Shown here: positions 47,767-61,540 of the stretch, piece after piece | How positions within the stretch are numbered: position 1 is the first letter of the stretch | Layout of the letters: each line of letters starts with the position of its first letter | Source: Balaenoptera acutorostrata | Lineage: Eukaryota; Chordata; Mammalia; Artiodactyla; Balaenopteridae | DNA length: 64,000 bases | Direction: 5' to 3' | Assembly: GCF_949987535.1 (NCBI RefSeq) | Contig: NC_080079.1 | Coordinates: 8,374,001 to 8,438,000 of the forward strand | Translations under genes and position numbers: made by a program | The notes under the pieces: generated by a model | What the model was told of the DNA's origin: nothing | Seen by the model: only the letters and a program-made list of their open reading frames with translations | The model's database searches: none

Positions 47767-50700
47767 CTACATCTGCGTCTTTATTCCTATCCTGCCCCTA
47801 GGTTCATCAGAACCATTTTTTTTAAAGATTCCATATGTATGTGTTAGCATATGGTATTTGTTTTTCTCTTTCTGATTTACTTCACTCTGTATGACAGACT
47901 CTAGGTCCATCCACCTCACTACAAATAACTCAATTTCGTTTCTTTTTATGGCTGAGTAATATTCCATTGTATATATGTGCCACATCTCCTTTATCCATTC
48001 ATCTGTTGATGGACACTTAGGTTGCTTCCATGTCCTGGCTATTGTAAATAGAGCTGCAATGAACATTGTGGTACATGACTCTTTTTGAATTATGGTTTTC
48101 TCAGGGTATATGCCCAGTAGTGGGATTGCTGGGTCGTATGGTAGTTCTATTTTTAGTTTTTTAAGGAACCTCCATACTGCTCTCCATAGTGGCTGTATCA
48201 ATTTACATTCCCACCAACAGTGCAAGAGGGTTCCCTTTTCTCCACACCCTCTCCAGCATTTATTGTTTGTAGATTTTTTTGATGATGGCCATTCTGACTG
48301 GTGTGAGGTGATACCTCATTGTAGTTTTGATTTGCATTTCTCTAATGATTAGTGATGTTGAGCATCCTTTCATGTGTGTGTTGTAATCTGTATATTTTCT
48401 TTGGAGAAATGTCTATTTATGTCTTCTGCCCATTTTTGGATTGGGTTGTTTGTTTTTCTGATATTGAGCTGCATGAGCTGCTTGTGTATTTTGGAGATTA
48501 ATCTTTTGTCAGTTGCTTTGCTTGCAAATATTTTCTCCCATTCTGAGGGTTGTCTTTTCATCTTGTTTATAGTTTCATTTGCTGTGCAAAAGCTTTTAAG
48601 TTTCATTAGGTCCTATTTGTTTATTGTTGTTTTTATTTCCATTTCTCTAGGAGGTGGGTCCAAAAGGATCTTGCTGTGATTTATGTCAAAGAGTGTTCTT
48701 CCTATGTTTTCCTCTAAGAGTTTTATAGTGTCCAATCTTAAATTTAGGTCTTGAATCTATTTTGAGTTTATTTTTGTGTATGGTGTTAGGGAGTGATCTA
48801 ATTTCATTCTTTTACATGTAGCTGTCCAGTTTTCCCAGCACCACTTACTGAAGAGACTGTCTTTTCTCCATTGTATATCCTTGTCTCCTTTGTCATAGAT
48901 AAGGTGACCATACATGAGTGGGTTTATCTCTGGGCTTTCTATCTTGTTCCACTGATATATATTTCTGTTTTTGTGCCAGTACCATACTGTCTTGATTACT
49001 GTAGCTTTGTAGTATAGTCTGAAGCCCGGGAGCCTGATTCCTCCAGCTCCATTTTTCTTTCTCAAGATTGCTTTGGCTATTCGGGGTCTTTTGTGTTTCC
49101 ATACAAATTGTGCAATTTTTTGTTCTAGTTCTGTGAAAAATGCCATTGGTAGTTTGATAGAGATTACATTGAATCTGTAGATTGCTTTGGGTAGTATAGT
49201 CATTTTCACAATGTTAATTCTTCCATTCCAAGAACATGGTATATCTCTCCATCTGTTTGTATCATCTTTAATTTCTTTCATCAGTGTCTTATAGTTTCCT
49301 GCACACAGGTCTTTTGTCTCCTTAGGTAGGTTTAGTTCCTAGGTATTTTATTCTTTTTGTTTCAATGGTAAATAGGAGTGTTTCCTTAATTTGTCTTTCA
49401 GATTTTTCATCTTTAGTGTATAAGAATGCAAGAGATTTCTGTGTATTAATTTTGTATCCTGCTACTTTACCAAATTCATTGATCAGCTGTAGTAGTTTTC
49501 TGGTAGCATCTTTAGGATTCTCTATGTATAGTATCATGTCATCTGCAAACAGTGACAGTTTTACTTCTTTTCTTATATGGATTCCTTTTATTTCTTTTTC
49601 TTCTCCTATTGCCGTGGCTAAAACTTCCCAAACTATGTTGAATAATAGTGGTGAGAGTGGACATCCTTGTGTTTTCCTGATCTTAGAGGAAATGGTTTCA
49701 GTTTTTCACCATTGATAAGGATGTTGGCTGTGGGTTTGTCATATATGGCCTTTATTATGTTGAGGAAGGTTCCCTCCATGCCTGCTTTCTGGAGAGTTTT
49801 TAACATAAATGGGTGTTGAATTTTGTCGAAAGCTTTTTCTCCATCTATTGAGATGATCATATGGTTTTTCTCCTTCTATTTGTTAATATAGTGTATCACA
49901 TTGATTGATTTGTGTATATTGAAGAATCCTTGCATTCCTGGGATAAACCCCACTTGATCATAGTGTATGATCCTTTTAATATGCTGTTGGATTTTGTTTG
50001 CTAGTATTTTGTTGAGGATTTTTGCATCTATATTCATCAGTGATATTGACCTGTAGTTTTCTTTTTTGTGTGTGACATCTTTGTCTGGTTTTGGTATCAG
50101 GATGATTGTGGCCTCATAGATGAGTTTGGGAGTGTTCCTCCCTCTGCTATATTTTGGCAGTGTTTGAGAAGAACAGGTGTTAGCTCTTCTCTAAATGTTT
50201 GATAAAATTTGCCTGTGAAGCCATCTGGTCCTGGGCTTTTGTTTGTTGGAAGAATTTTAATCACAGTTTCAATTTCAGTGCTTGTGATTAGTCTGCTTAT
50301 ATTTTCTATTTCTTCCTGGTCCATTCTTGGAAGGTTGTGCTTTTCTAATAATTTGTCCATTTCTTTCAGGTTGTCCATTTTATTGGCATATAGTTGCTTG
50401 TAATAATCTCTCATGATCCTGTGTATTTCTTCAGTGTCAGTTGTTACTTCTCCTTTTTCATTTCTAATTCTGTTGATTTGAGTCTTCTCCCTTTTTTTCT
50501 TGATGAATCTGGCTAATGGTTTATAAATTTCGTTTATGTTCTCAAAGAACCAAATTTTAGTTTTATTGATCTTTGCTATTGTTTCCTTCAATTCTTTTTC
50601 ATTTATTTCTGATCTGATCTTTATGATTTCCTTCCTTCTGCTAACTTTGGGTTTTTTTTTTTTTGTTCTTCTTTCTCTAATTGCTTTAGGTTTAAGGTTA

Positions 50701-51647
50701 GGTTGTTTATTTGGGATTTTTCTTGTTTCTTGAGGTAGGATTGTATTGCTATAAATGTCCCTCTTAGAACTGCTTTTGCTGTATCCTATAGGTTTTGGGT
50801 CATTGCTTTTTCATTGTCATTTGTTTTTAGGTATTTTTTGATTTCCTTTTTCATTTCCTCAGTGATCTCTTAGTTATTTAATAGCATATTGTTTAGCCTG
50901 CATGTGTTTGTATTTTCTACATTTTTTTTTCCTGTAATTGATATGTAGTCTCATAGTGTTGTGGTTGGAAAAGATACTTGATACGATTTCAATTTTCTTA
51001 AATTTACCAAGGCTTGATTTGTGACCCAAGATAGGGTCTATCCTGGAGAATGTTCCATGAGCACTTGAGAAGAAAATGTGTTCTGTTTTTTTTGGATGGA
51101 ATGTCCTATAAATATCAATTAAATCCATGTTGTCTAATGTGTCATTTCAAGCTTGTGTTTCCTTATTTATTTTCATTTTGGATGATCTGTCCATTGGTGA
51201 AAGTGGGGTGTTGAAATCCCCTACTATGACTGTGTTACTGTCGATTTCCCCTTTTATGGCTGTTAGTATTTGCCTTATGTATTGAGGTGCTCCTATGTTG
51301 GGTGCATAAATATTTACAATTGTTATATCTTCTTCTTGGATTGATCCCTTGATCATTATGTAGTGTCCTTCTTTGTCTCTTGCAATAGACTTTATTTTAA
51401 AGTCTATTTTGTCTGATATGACAATTGCTACTCCAGAATTCTTTTTGTTTCCATTTGCATGGACTATCTTTTTCCGTCCCCTCACTTTCAATCTGTATGT
51501 GTCCCTAGGTCTGAAGTGGGTCTCTTGTAGACAGCATACATATGGATCTTGTTTTTGTATCCATTCAGCCAGTGTATGTCTTTTAGTTGGAGCATTTAAT
51601 CCATTTACATTTAAGGTAATTATCGATATGTATGTTCCTATGACCAT
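47767..51647 (-). pseudogene. L1 ORF2 remnant
   Basis: It opens at 51647 with the endonuclease ([40 protein letters not shown]). It shifts frame near 51147, continues with decayed segments (NKSPGPDGFTGKFYQTF at about 50210) and keeps an intact FADD box coding sequence at about 49536-49547. The C-terminal [20 protein letters not shown] and [10 protein letters not shown] segments follow near 47880-48225. At least four frame breaks separate these pieces, so no functional enzyme can be made. Confidence 0.88.
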
Positions 51648-51705
51648 TTTCTTAATTGTTTTGGGTTTGTTTTTGTAGGTCTTTTCTTTCTCTTGTATTT
51701 CCTGC

Positions 51706-52590
51706 CTAGAGGAGTTCCTTTAACATTTGTTGTAAAGCTGGTTTGGTGGTGCTGAATTGTCTTAGCTTTTGCTTGTCTGTAAAGGTTTTAATTTCTCCGT
51801 CCAATCTGAATGAGATCCTTGCTGGGTAGAGTAATCTTGGTTATAGGTTTTTCCCTTTCATCACTTTAAATATGTCCTGCCACTCCCTTCTGGCTTGCAG
51901 AGTTTCTGATGAAAGATCAGCTGTTAACCTTATGGGGATTCCCTTGTATGTTATTTGTTGCTTTTCCCTCACTGCTTTTAATATTTTTCCTTTGTATTTA
52001 ATTTTTGGTAGTTTGATTAATATGTGTCTTGGTGTGTTTCTCCTTGGATTTATCTTGTATGGGACTCTCTGCACTTCCTCGACTTGATTGATTATTTCCT
52101 TTCCCATGTTAAGGAAGTGTTCAACTATAATCTCTTCAAATATTTTCTCAGACCCTTTCTTTTTCTCTCCTTTTTCTGGGACCCCTAAAATGGTGCATTT
52201 TATGTTGTCCCAGAGGTCTCTGTGACTGTCCTCAATTGTTTTCATTCTTTTTTCTTTATTCTGCTCTGTGGTAGTTATTTCCACTATTTTATCTTCCAGG
52301 TCACTTATCCGTTCTTCTGCCTCAGTTATTCTGCTATTGATTCCTTCTAGAGTATTTTTAATTTCATTTATTTTGTTGTTCATCATTGTTTGTTTGCTCT
52401 GTAGTTCTTCTAGGTCCTTGTTAAACGTTTTTTATATTTTCTGCATTCTATTTCCAAGATTCTGGATCATCTTTACTGTCATTACTCTGAATTCTTTGTC
52501 AGGGAGACTGCCTATTTCCTCTTCATTTGTTTGGTCTGGTGGGTTTTTACCTTGCTCCTTCATCTGCTGCATATTTCTCTGTCTTCTCAT
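51706..52590 (-). pseudogene. L1 ORF1 remnant
   Basis: The ATG at 52590 opens 'MRRQRNMQQMKEQ'-like sequence. The frame breaks in the coiled coil near 52430. It resumes from 52386 with NEIKNTLEGINSRITEAEER and the RRM-like and C-terminal parts, breaks again near 51840, and reaches a TAG at 51706-51708. It is a decayed L1 RNA-binding protein gene. Confidence 0.85.
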
Positions 52591-53253
52591 TTTGTTTAAC
52601 TTTCTTTGTTTGGGGTCTCCTTTTCGCCGGCTGCCGGTTCATAGTTCCTTTTGTTTTTGGTGTCTGCCCCCAGTGGGTGAGGTTGGTTCAGTGGCTTGTG
52701 TAGGTTTCCTGTTGGAGGGGACTGGTGCCTGTGTTCTGGTGGGTGGGTCTGGATCTTGTCTTTCTGGTGGGCAGGGCCACGTCCGGCGGTGTGTTTTGGG
52801 ATGTCTGTGAACTTAGTATGATTTTAGGCAGCCTCTCTGCTTATGGGTGGGGTTGTGTTCCTGTCTTGCTAGTTGTTTGGCATGGGACATCCAGCATTGG
52901 AGCTTGCTGGCCGTTGGGTGGAGCTGGGTCTTAGCATTGAGATGGATATCTCTGGGAGAGCTCTGACCGATTGATATTATGTGGGGCCGGGAGGCCTCTG
53001 GTGGTTCAATGTCCTGAACTCAGCTCTCCCACCTCGGAGGCTCAGGCTTGACACCAGGCCGGAGCACCAAGACCCTGTCAGCCACACGGCAGGTACGTGG
53101 GGATTTTCTTGCCCTTTGGTAAGTCTGAGGCCTTCTGCCAGCGTTCAGTAGGTGTTCTGTAGGAGTTGTTCACATGTAGATGTATTTTTGATGTATTTGT
53201 GGGGAGGAAGGTGATCTCTACGTCTTAACTTCTCCGCCATCTTGAAGGTCCCC
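52591..53253 (-). promoter_or_regulatory. L1 5'UTR/promoter
   Basis: This is the only L1 copy here that keeps a 5'UTR. It is GC-richer than the rest of the element and starts with the YY1-like motif at 53234-53244. If active it would drive transcription antisense to CPXM2; L1 5'UTRs of some families also have weak promoter activity in the other direction. Activity is not shown by the sequence. Confidence 0.6.
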
Positions 53254-53544
53254 CTGCAATAGGAGACTCCACTGAAAACACCAACCTCCGCACAAGCTAG
53301 AGGTGCAGAGGCATTTTTTTCAGAGGGTTTGCAGCTTGCTTTTTTTTTTCTTTTCTTTGTGCTTCGTCTAGTTTCACTGGCACTTCAGATCAGAATGCCT
53401 AGTCAAGAATAATTTTAAAAGTAGGTTGTATATCAGTTACTATTTATATCTGTGCATCTCCTTTCCTTTCCTCTTTAAAATTAAAATATATTTTAATCAG
53501 TTTTATGAGCAAGTAGTTAAAGAAATCAAAGTATTAAAAGATTA

Positions 53545-53905
53545 TAACAAATAAACAATAGAATGGTGGTTGCCACGGGCTGAGCAGGAGGGGAGATGTA
53601 GGTTAAAGGGTATAAATTTTCAGTTATAAGAAGAATAAGTTCAAAGGATCTAACATATAGCATGGTGATTATAGTTAATAATACAGTATTGTATAATACT
53701 TGAATGTTATTGAGAGTTAAATCTTAAGCATTCTCACCGCACACACAAAAAAGTGAGTTAACACTTGTGGTGATGGCTGCATTAATTATCTTGATCTTGG
53801 TAATCATTCCATAATGTATATGCATATGAAATCATCATGTTGTACACTTTAAATACATACAATTGTATCTGTCTGTTATTCCTAATAAAGTTGTAAAAGA
53901 CAAAA
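53545..53905 (+). mobile_element. L1MA/L1MB-type 3' end
   Basis: 'gaatggtggttgccacgggctgagcagg', 'catggtgattatagttaataatacagtattgtataatacttg', 'gatcttggtaatcattcc' and 'cctaataaagttgtaaaa' match the sense 3'UTR of old mammalian L1. Confidence 0.82.
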
Positions 53906-55094
53906 ACAAAAGCAAAACAGTGGTCCCTGTTGAGGCATTCCACATTCCACCCCACCCCCTGACTGCCCCTGAATGCTGTGAATGGGGCAACTACTTCCAA
54001 CTCTTTTAAATTGTTTCTTTGGACATTTAAATCTTAATTTCTAAATAATATGCGCATATTGATATGTATTGGTTTATATAAATTTGAGACTTTATCTTTT
54101 GAATTCTTATTACGGAAGATGAGAATTTCAGCTCATTTTTAAAATCACTCCTTTACCCCTCTTTAATCTTTCCAATAAAATCGTATCTCAGATTTTACAT
54201 TTACATTTACATTTGAGGTTTTCATTGTTATGACTATAAATATTGCTTACTATTGAGCCAAGAATTATTGTAGTTTTGAGCCAAGAAATAATTTCTTTTA
54301 TATAATTTCTTGACAACTTTTTGTTTTCCTGGAACTGCTCATGTTTTTAAAAACATCTCCCCACACCCTGCAATAGTCTGGGTCTGTAAAATACCCTTCA
54401 ATATAACTTTCTATAAGGTCATATCTGTTCAATGATGTTTAGTCTGACTTTTGTTTTTTTGTGTTTCTGTAGACATTCTTTCAGGAGCCCTTTGACCTGC
54501 TGTATTCTGGATAGGTTGCTTTCTGGGTCTTTTACATCACTAGTATCTCGGGACTTCTTCACCATCATTCTGAGAAGTCCCTCCTATGTCGGAACCCTTG
54601 ATTTCTGGATCTGATATCTTCCTCTTTTTGGTGTTCTGCCTCATTTTTGTGGAACACATCCTACAGTAGCAGACATTTTACTGATATCATTTTTGGCACT
54701 CTGGTGTAATTTGGTGACATCTCTGGGGCTGGTACCTCCTCTTTCATTGAATTCTCCCAGATGCTTGCTTTATAAATTTATAATTGATTTTGCAGAGGTG
54801 GCTGTCATTTCCCAAAGAGTCAGCTTCAGGAAGGGCTCTTCAATCTCCTGACACCTTATTACGTTTACTTGACTGTCTGGGGTGCTCAAGAAGAACTGAG
54901 ATTGGCAGCAGAAGCAAAATATCCAGACTGGCAAAAACATGAACTCTAAATTGAATGTCAGATACCAGTCAGTAGACTTTGGCCGAATAACATGAGGACA
55001 GCTGCTCCAAGCTTTCATGATCCTGTAGGGATAAACATCCTGGGCTGTGTGGCAGCTCTTTCTTGTCTGCTTAGCCCATAAGCTGGCGTTCTTA

Positions 55095-55310
55095 AGCTCT
55101 GCATGATTGACGTTTTGGGACGGGCAGCTCTTTGTGACACAGGTGTTGCTGTCCTGTGCATTGTAGAATGTGTAGCAGCACCCCTGGCTTCCATCTGTTA
55201 GTTGCCAGTGGCACACACCTCCCCCAGCTGTGACAGCCAAAAATGACTGCAAACGTTGCCAAATATCCCTTGGAGGGGGGCAACAATGACTCCTGTTAAG
55301 AACTTTAGAC
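55095..55310 (-). mobile_element. MER5A-type hAT-Charlie element
   Basis: 'gattgacgttttggga', 'gtcctgtgcattgtagaatgtgtagcagcacccctggc', 'cccccagctgtgacagccaaaaatgactgcaaacgttgcc' match MER5A in reverse. The copy is shorter at one end. Confidence 0.82.
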
Positions 55311-55489
55311 AGTGGGCCTCCTCTTTTTTCAGATTTTATAACTCTATTCTGGATATTTGAGGTTATAGAAAATGTGACACCAATTAACCAGAATAGTATT
55401 GCAATTCCCTGGAATTTTGTACAGTGTGAAATAATTCTGAAAACACCCATATTTCCATGATTTACCAAATATTCATTGTTTTAGGTGTA

Positions 55490-55700
55490 CTGATAACTAG
55501 CATTTACTGAGTGTTCAATTCTTTTGGAGCCCATGCTACTAACTAAGTGCCAGGCCCTGTTGAAAGCAGTCAGCGCCCTGTCACTTGAACAGATGGGGTC
55601 ACTGAGGCACAGAAGAGCATTTAGGCAAATTGCCTGAATAAATGCAGTATGAAAGTTGCAGAACTGGGATTCACACCCAGATAGGACTTCAGAGCACAAG
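55490..55700 (-). mobile_element. MIR-like SINE fragment
   Basis: 'ctagcatttactgagtgttcaattc', 'actaagtgccaggccctgt', 'cagatggggtcactgaggcac' and 'cagaactgggattcacacccagatagg' fit MIR in reverse. Confidence 0.7.
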
Positions 55701-57530
55701 CTCTTAATTAACACACTGTGCAGTGGGTGATTTTGAGATGCCAAGACCAAGACACAAGCACCGTGAGGGGACTTCAGTCCATCTGCCAGTTCTGAGCTCC
55801 AGGAAGGCAGGACTGCCCGTGTTGTCTACCTTTGTATTTCTATTGCCAGGGCCACTACTTAGCATATAGCAAAGACAAGGTGAAGGTTAATTTTAATAGA
55901 TTAAGCTATTCTAAGCACCAGTCTCATGGGCAGCTTATGAGAAAAGAGGAACCACAACAAAAACGGAGTGTGTATTATGGTTTCTTGAAAGAAGATGAAT
56001 TGTGATATTGTAGGTCGTTAATAGGTTTCAGGTCTCCTCCATTGCGGGGATAAGTGCCTAAGATGAAGAAAGGGAGCAATTGTGTAATTATAGCCTTCAG
56101 GCTGGGATGGTGATCTCCCTGTTGACTGGTAATTTTGGGAGATGAGAGGTTATACTTAAGAGTTGTCATCACTTTAACAAAATGCACTGAAGCTCAAGTA
56201 GGACCATTAACACACACTTGCAAAATGTAGCTTTTCTTTGATGGCTGTAGAAGGTAGAACCTTGCAGCACCTCTAGGTCCTTATTGCAGACACCCTGTGT
56301 ACCATCAGACATGGAGGTGCTGGTTCACTGAGAGCTTGGGTCTCCGGAGAATGTAGACTAACAGTTTTTAAATTCACCTTCATTTGAGATGGTAGTGCTT
56401 TTAGAAGACCATGATATGTCAGTATTCTGACATTCTCTCAAAGCTGTTTCAAGATTGTTTCAGGAATGGACTGGGAGTGCATATGCTGTGTTGGTCCTGA
56501 TACAAGGCTTATGTTAGCTGGTGCAGTGATGGATGAGCTCCGCTAATGGGACCCTTAGCCAAGCTGTTCCTCTGCTATAGCTGAGCTCTGAGTTTCCCAT
56601 CAGTGTTGGCCATTACAAGTAAGAATCTGAGCTGAAAAGTACTCAGAGGTAGGGAAGATAGACTGACCTATCATGCTTATCTCTTGACTGTCACTCAGAC
56701 TTTTTCTCATCTGATTATGCACTTGTGAAATAACCATAGGAAAATGGGATTCATGCAGAAAAGATCTTAGTAAATTAGAACGGTTCACCTGGCTCACTTG
56801 TCTTTTTTTTTTTTTTTTTTTAGGTCAGGGCATTGTCTCTTCACATGGTAATAACACAGGGAAAATTCCAGAACAGAAACTTCACGTACCTTGTAAATTC
56901 AGATCAAGGGAATCTTTGGTAGTAGTAGTAGCTGACACTCAGACACATCAAATGACTTAAATGCTAATAAATAAATTTTCACTAGATAAACTTAACCTTC
57001 AGCTCCAAGTTCAAATATCATCTCTGACTTGGGGCTTCCTGTCTGTGGTCTCCGCCAGACCAAGTTAGCTGTGCTAGGCTGGAGTGCTCCCATAGCAGTT
57101 TGCTCCTATTACTGAAATAACACATTCCCTATTGTGTTCTAATTCATCTATTTTCATGTCTTTCTTCCTGCCTGGATCCTGAGATTCTAGGAGGGAATGA
57201 TTCACCTTTGTACCCCCAGCACCTGGCATGTGTAGGCTGGTATGTAGGAGACGGTCTATGTCTGTTGGACGAATGAATAATAGGAGAACTCATTAAATTT
57301 CATCTTTGACACTGGGCAAGAGGAGGACTTACCATATTGAAATATTTCCAGCTTGTTAATAAGCAACTCCTTTTTATGATTTAGAATAAGGAGTTCAGGG
57401 CACAATGACTATTTTTTTTTCCAATTCCTCATTCTCTTCTATTCCTCCCACCCCCCTTCCTCGAAATCTCATAAAAAATTTTGTCTTAATTTTCTTCTGT
57501 TCTGGGTCTTTTTGAAGAACACCCATCTCT

Positions 57531-57943
<413 letters not shown>

Positions 57944-58559
57944 TAAGTGTGGCTGGACCCGTGCTTCCTAGACTCTGTGCCTTGAGTCTAAAGTTCTAGA
58001 GTTTAGACAGGGTCAGGGAAGTTGCAGAGAGGTATCTGGGGATAGGCAATAGAAAGGAAGAAAGTTGCAGTGAGGACAGGAGGCTGGCCTTGCTGTAGAC
58101 ATGCTGGGAAGGTGCATCTGGTGGATCAACACCTTCCCCGATGCCGGAGCAGAGAGAAGGATCCATGGGTTAGGCTGAGGAGACAAAGGTGTTGTCAAAC
58201 TCAGGCAGGGTAGGCAGGTAGCTGCCATCTTGGATCTGGGGCGAGCTACTGGTGCCCTGACTGGTGGGCTGAACACAGCCTAACGTAGGAACTCTGCACA
58301 AGCAGTGAGTGACAGGTAACGGTCTCCACTGTCCTGGGGTAGAAGGGATGACTCTTCCAGATTCTGGGAAGAAAGATGAACTGTAAGCAGGTTCCCAAAT
58401 AAAGAACCACTGGAGGAGGAGTAGAATTGAAGGAGGAGCCAGTCTGGGGCCTGAGAATGAGCTGGAAGAGCCCATCGTTCAGAATTGAGCTTGGGATCAG
58501 GGCTGGGTCAGTAATAGTCCCAAGAGAGGTGGGCTGTAGCCCCTTAAAACTCATCTCAT

Positions 58560-58955
58560 GGTGCATATATACAACGGAATATTATTTAGCCTTAAAAAGG
58601 AAGGAAATTCTGACACACACTACGACATGGATGAACTTTGAGGACATTATGCTCAGTGCAATAAGCCAGACACGAAAGGACACACACTGTATGACTCCAC
58701 TTCCATGAGGTTCCTAGAACAGTTAAAGTCATAGAGACAGAAAGGAGGATGAACGGTATCTGCCAGGGTCTGGCGGAGGGGGATAGGGTGTTATTGTTTA
58801 ATGGGGACGGAGTCTAGTTGGGGACGATGAAAATTTCTGGAGATGGATGGTGGTGATGGTTATACAACAATGTGAATGTACTTGATGCCTCAGAATTGCA
58901 CACTTCCAAATGATTAATTTTATGTGTATTTTACTACAATAAACAAAAAAATATA
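58560..58955 (+). mobile_element. L1M 3' end
   Basis: 'atatacaacggaatattatttagccttaaaaagg', 'cacactacgacatggatgaactttgagg', 'gtatgactccacttccatgagg' and 'ttttactacaataaac' follow the order of ORF2 end and 3'UTR in old mammalian L1. Confidence 0.82.
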
Positions 58956-61006
58956 TATGTAAACAAAACAAAACCTTTCCACTTCAGCCCAGGGATGGTG
59001 GTGGAGACAGAGGCAGGACTATATCTGTGGGTTTGTCTTGTGGCTCAAGCTGTGTAGACAGCAAACATGCAGAGACTGGGGGTTAGGCAAGAATTAGGAG
59101 GGGCTGCAGGACCTTGGGTGCTTTCTTAATTTAAACAAGAAATTTTCAATTCCTCTAACATCTGTCTACACTGAGAAGCCAAGAGCACAAATGCCTTATA
59201 TTTAGACATTTAGGAAACGGACTGTGGACCTAGTTAGCTAAAAGCCCTCCCATTCTGCCCCCCCTCCCCCTGCCCTGTCTATACTGCACGCTCAGATCCC
59301 ATGTCTTGGTCCCTTTCAGGTTTTACTGATTACCAGTTGGCAACCATGTAAAGTCTGTCTTTGTTGATTAGATTCATTTTAATGCCTGGAAAGATCAACA
59401 TTAATAAGTAAACCAGGATAAGAGGAGGGAACCTGGCATCTGTGCTCACATTTAATTGCCTGTCATTGTCACCGTAAAGGGGACTTTCTTACAAAATGAC
59501 AGTTGTCAGGCAATGACTCATCATCTGTTTTCCTCTGAACCTCTTTTTATTGTAAAGACAATACTGTAACCTCCAACAACATTTAAAAACATTACCCGTG
59601 ATTCCACTGTCCTTAAGCAAACATAATTTTTCTACAGATTTGTAATCATATTACATATGCAATTGTTATTTTTAATTTAAAAACATATCCATAACATTTT
59701 CATGCTGTTACTCAGAGTTCATAATGATCATTTTTAATAGCCTATAATTTACTCAGCCATACCTCTATCACCGTCTCAATTTTCTGTTATCACATATTTT
59801 ACAGGAAAACATTTATATACTTTTTTCTTCCTTTGAATTACTTCCTTCAAGTAAATTTCCAGAGCGGGGATAATTTGTACATTTTGACAACATTTGGTTA
59901 TGTATTTGTGCTACTCACATTTTATTCACTTTACTTTTCAGTAGCACTTATGTGTGTGTTCACATATGCTGATTTTTGCTCTGTGGTGTGTGTTTTGCTC
60001 TAATCAGCAGCTTATTACCATAACAATTGTTTTCACTGTGTAGATTCTGAAAGGCAAGAATTTTAGAAGAAACAAAGTTGAATTGCTCAAGGAGAATAGA
60101 AACTTGGAAAGAAAGACTGATTTGAGGTCATCCGTAGGGATGAGAGCAGGGATTTTACCTTAATGCTTGGATATTAACCTGTCTAATCAGTATCATCAGA
60201 GAAGCAGTAGTTGGGTTATTACTGGATTACAAAGAAAGAGCAGGGTAGGAGTACTGCTCACATTCTATTTCAGCTGGAAACACAAGAGGGTTTGGGGTGA
60301 ATAAGAAATTGCAGTAGAACAATATCTTTCTTTGACTAAGCCTGGGACAGGAACATCTAAGAGGGAGGCAAGGGATAGAATTGCTTTTAAGAGTCAGTTT
60401 TTTTAATGTATAAATGTATTTCAGGTCAAGGACAATGAAGTGAAATCTGATGAGTTTCAGTTTATCTTACCTCCTGGAATAGGACTCTACTAAGGAGTGA
60501 GGAGGAAACAGTCAAGGGTACATTTTGATATCTGAGCCCCATGCCCCGGAGGCACTGGAGGTACTGTGACCAGAAAACTTGCCAACAACAGAAATCACCA
60601 AATATCAATAGTAAGGAAGACAGTAGCTGTCCTTCTTTCTCTCTCTCAGGGCCTCTATCCCCGTGCTGTTCCCAGTACAGCCATCTACGGTACCATTTTC
60701 AATATTCCTATTTATTGGTTTCCATATTTCTCCCCACTAGTCTGTGAGAACTTGATAGAGGCAATGCCTTGATAGTCTGTGTCTCTGGGACCTGGCCCAG
60801 TACCAGGCATCTAATAGATGCTCAATCAGTGATTCTTTAATGAATGAATATTGTAAGGAAGTAGCAAATTGGCAAAGAGTCATTCACACCGAATGGTAAT
60901 GAGTTAATTAATTATGAGTGTAAATAACTGAGAGCAGGCTTAAATTGTAAGGGGGAGAGGGGAGGGGACGTGCAAAGAGTAGACTGAGAAGTGATAAGGA
61001 TTTTTA

Positions 61007-61300
61007 ATTATTTTATTATTTATTTATTATTTATTTTTGGCTGTGTTGGGTCTTCGTTTCTGTGCGAGGGCTTTCTCTAGTTGTGGCAAGCGGGGGCCAC
61101 TCTTCATTGCGGTGTGCGGGCCTCTCACTATCGCAGCCTCTCTTGTTGCGGAGCACAGGCTCCAGACGCGCAGGCTCAGCAATTGTGGCTCACGGGCCTA
61201 GTTGCTCCGCGGCATGTGTGATCTTCCCGGACCAGGGCTCGAACCCGTGTCCCCTGCATTGGCAGGCAGATTCTCAACCACTGCACCACCAGGGAAGCCC
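61007..61300 (-). mobile_element. CHR-2 SINE
   Basis: The A/T-rich tail is at 61007-61036 on +, followed by the reverse CHR-2 body and a tRNA head ending ccaccagggaagccc. A perfect 15-bp target duplication, tgataaggattttta, lies at 60992-61006 and 61302-61316. Confidence 0.92.
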
Positions 61301-61344
61301 ATGATAAGGATTTTTAGAGGTGGAGGCACCTAAAACAATGTGGC

Positions 61345-61540
61345 TTTGGGATAATGTCGTGTCTGACTCTTGCTGGTTTTGAGATTTCTCTTCGTTGAAC
61401 CTCAGTATGCTCTTCTCTAAAATGGGTCAACTACTGTCTAACTCGTAAAGACGTGGTGAAAGTTAAATGGAATTATGTTACGATGTTTTAAAATTACCCA
61501 GCACTTAATAAGTGCTCAATAAATGGCACTTTCTTCCCTC
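61345..61540 (+). mobile_element. MIR SINE
   Basis: 'gttgaacctcagtatgctcttctctaaaatgggtcaac', 'gtaaagacgtggtgaaagttaaatggaatta' and 'cccagcacttaataagtgctcaataaatgg' follow the MIR 3' half. Confidence 0.75.

Larger units (their letters stand above)
47447..53253 (-). mobile_element. Near full-length L1, antisense to CPXM2
   Basis: The T-rich 3' tail is at about 47447-47466, followed on + by the reverse 3'UTR, ORF2, ORF1 and a 5'UTR of about 660 bp (52591-53253). The 5' end carries 'caagatggcgg' on - (53234-53244), the YY1-type site placed near the start of L1 promoters. Both ORFs are broken. No clear target duplication was found, so the end points may be off by some bases. Confidence 0.88.

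Noticed and set aside
42904..53253. Potentially active L1
   Set aside because: Both copies have frameshifts in ORF1 and ORF2, and the + copy also has a large deletion and a changed active-site residue.
54770..55468. 232-codon antisense frame in intron 3
   Set aside because: It runs straight through a MER5A transposon, has no recognisable domain and no sign of splice sites or a promoter. It is a chance open frame.
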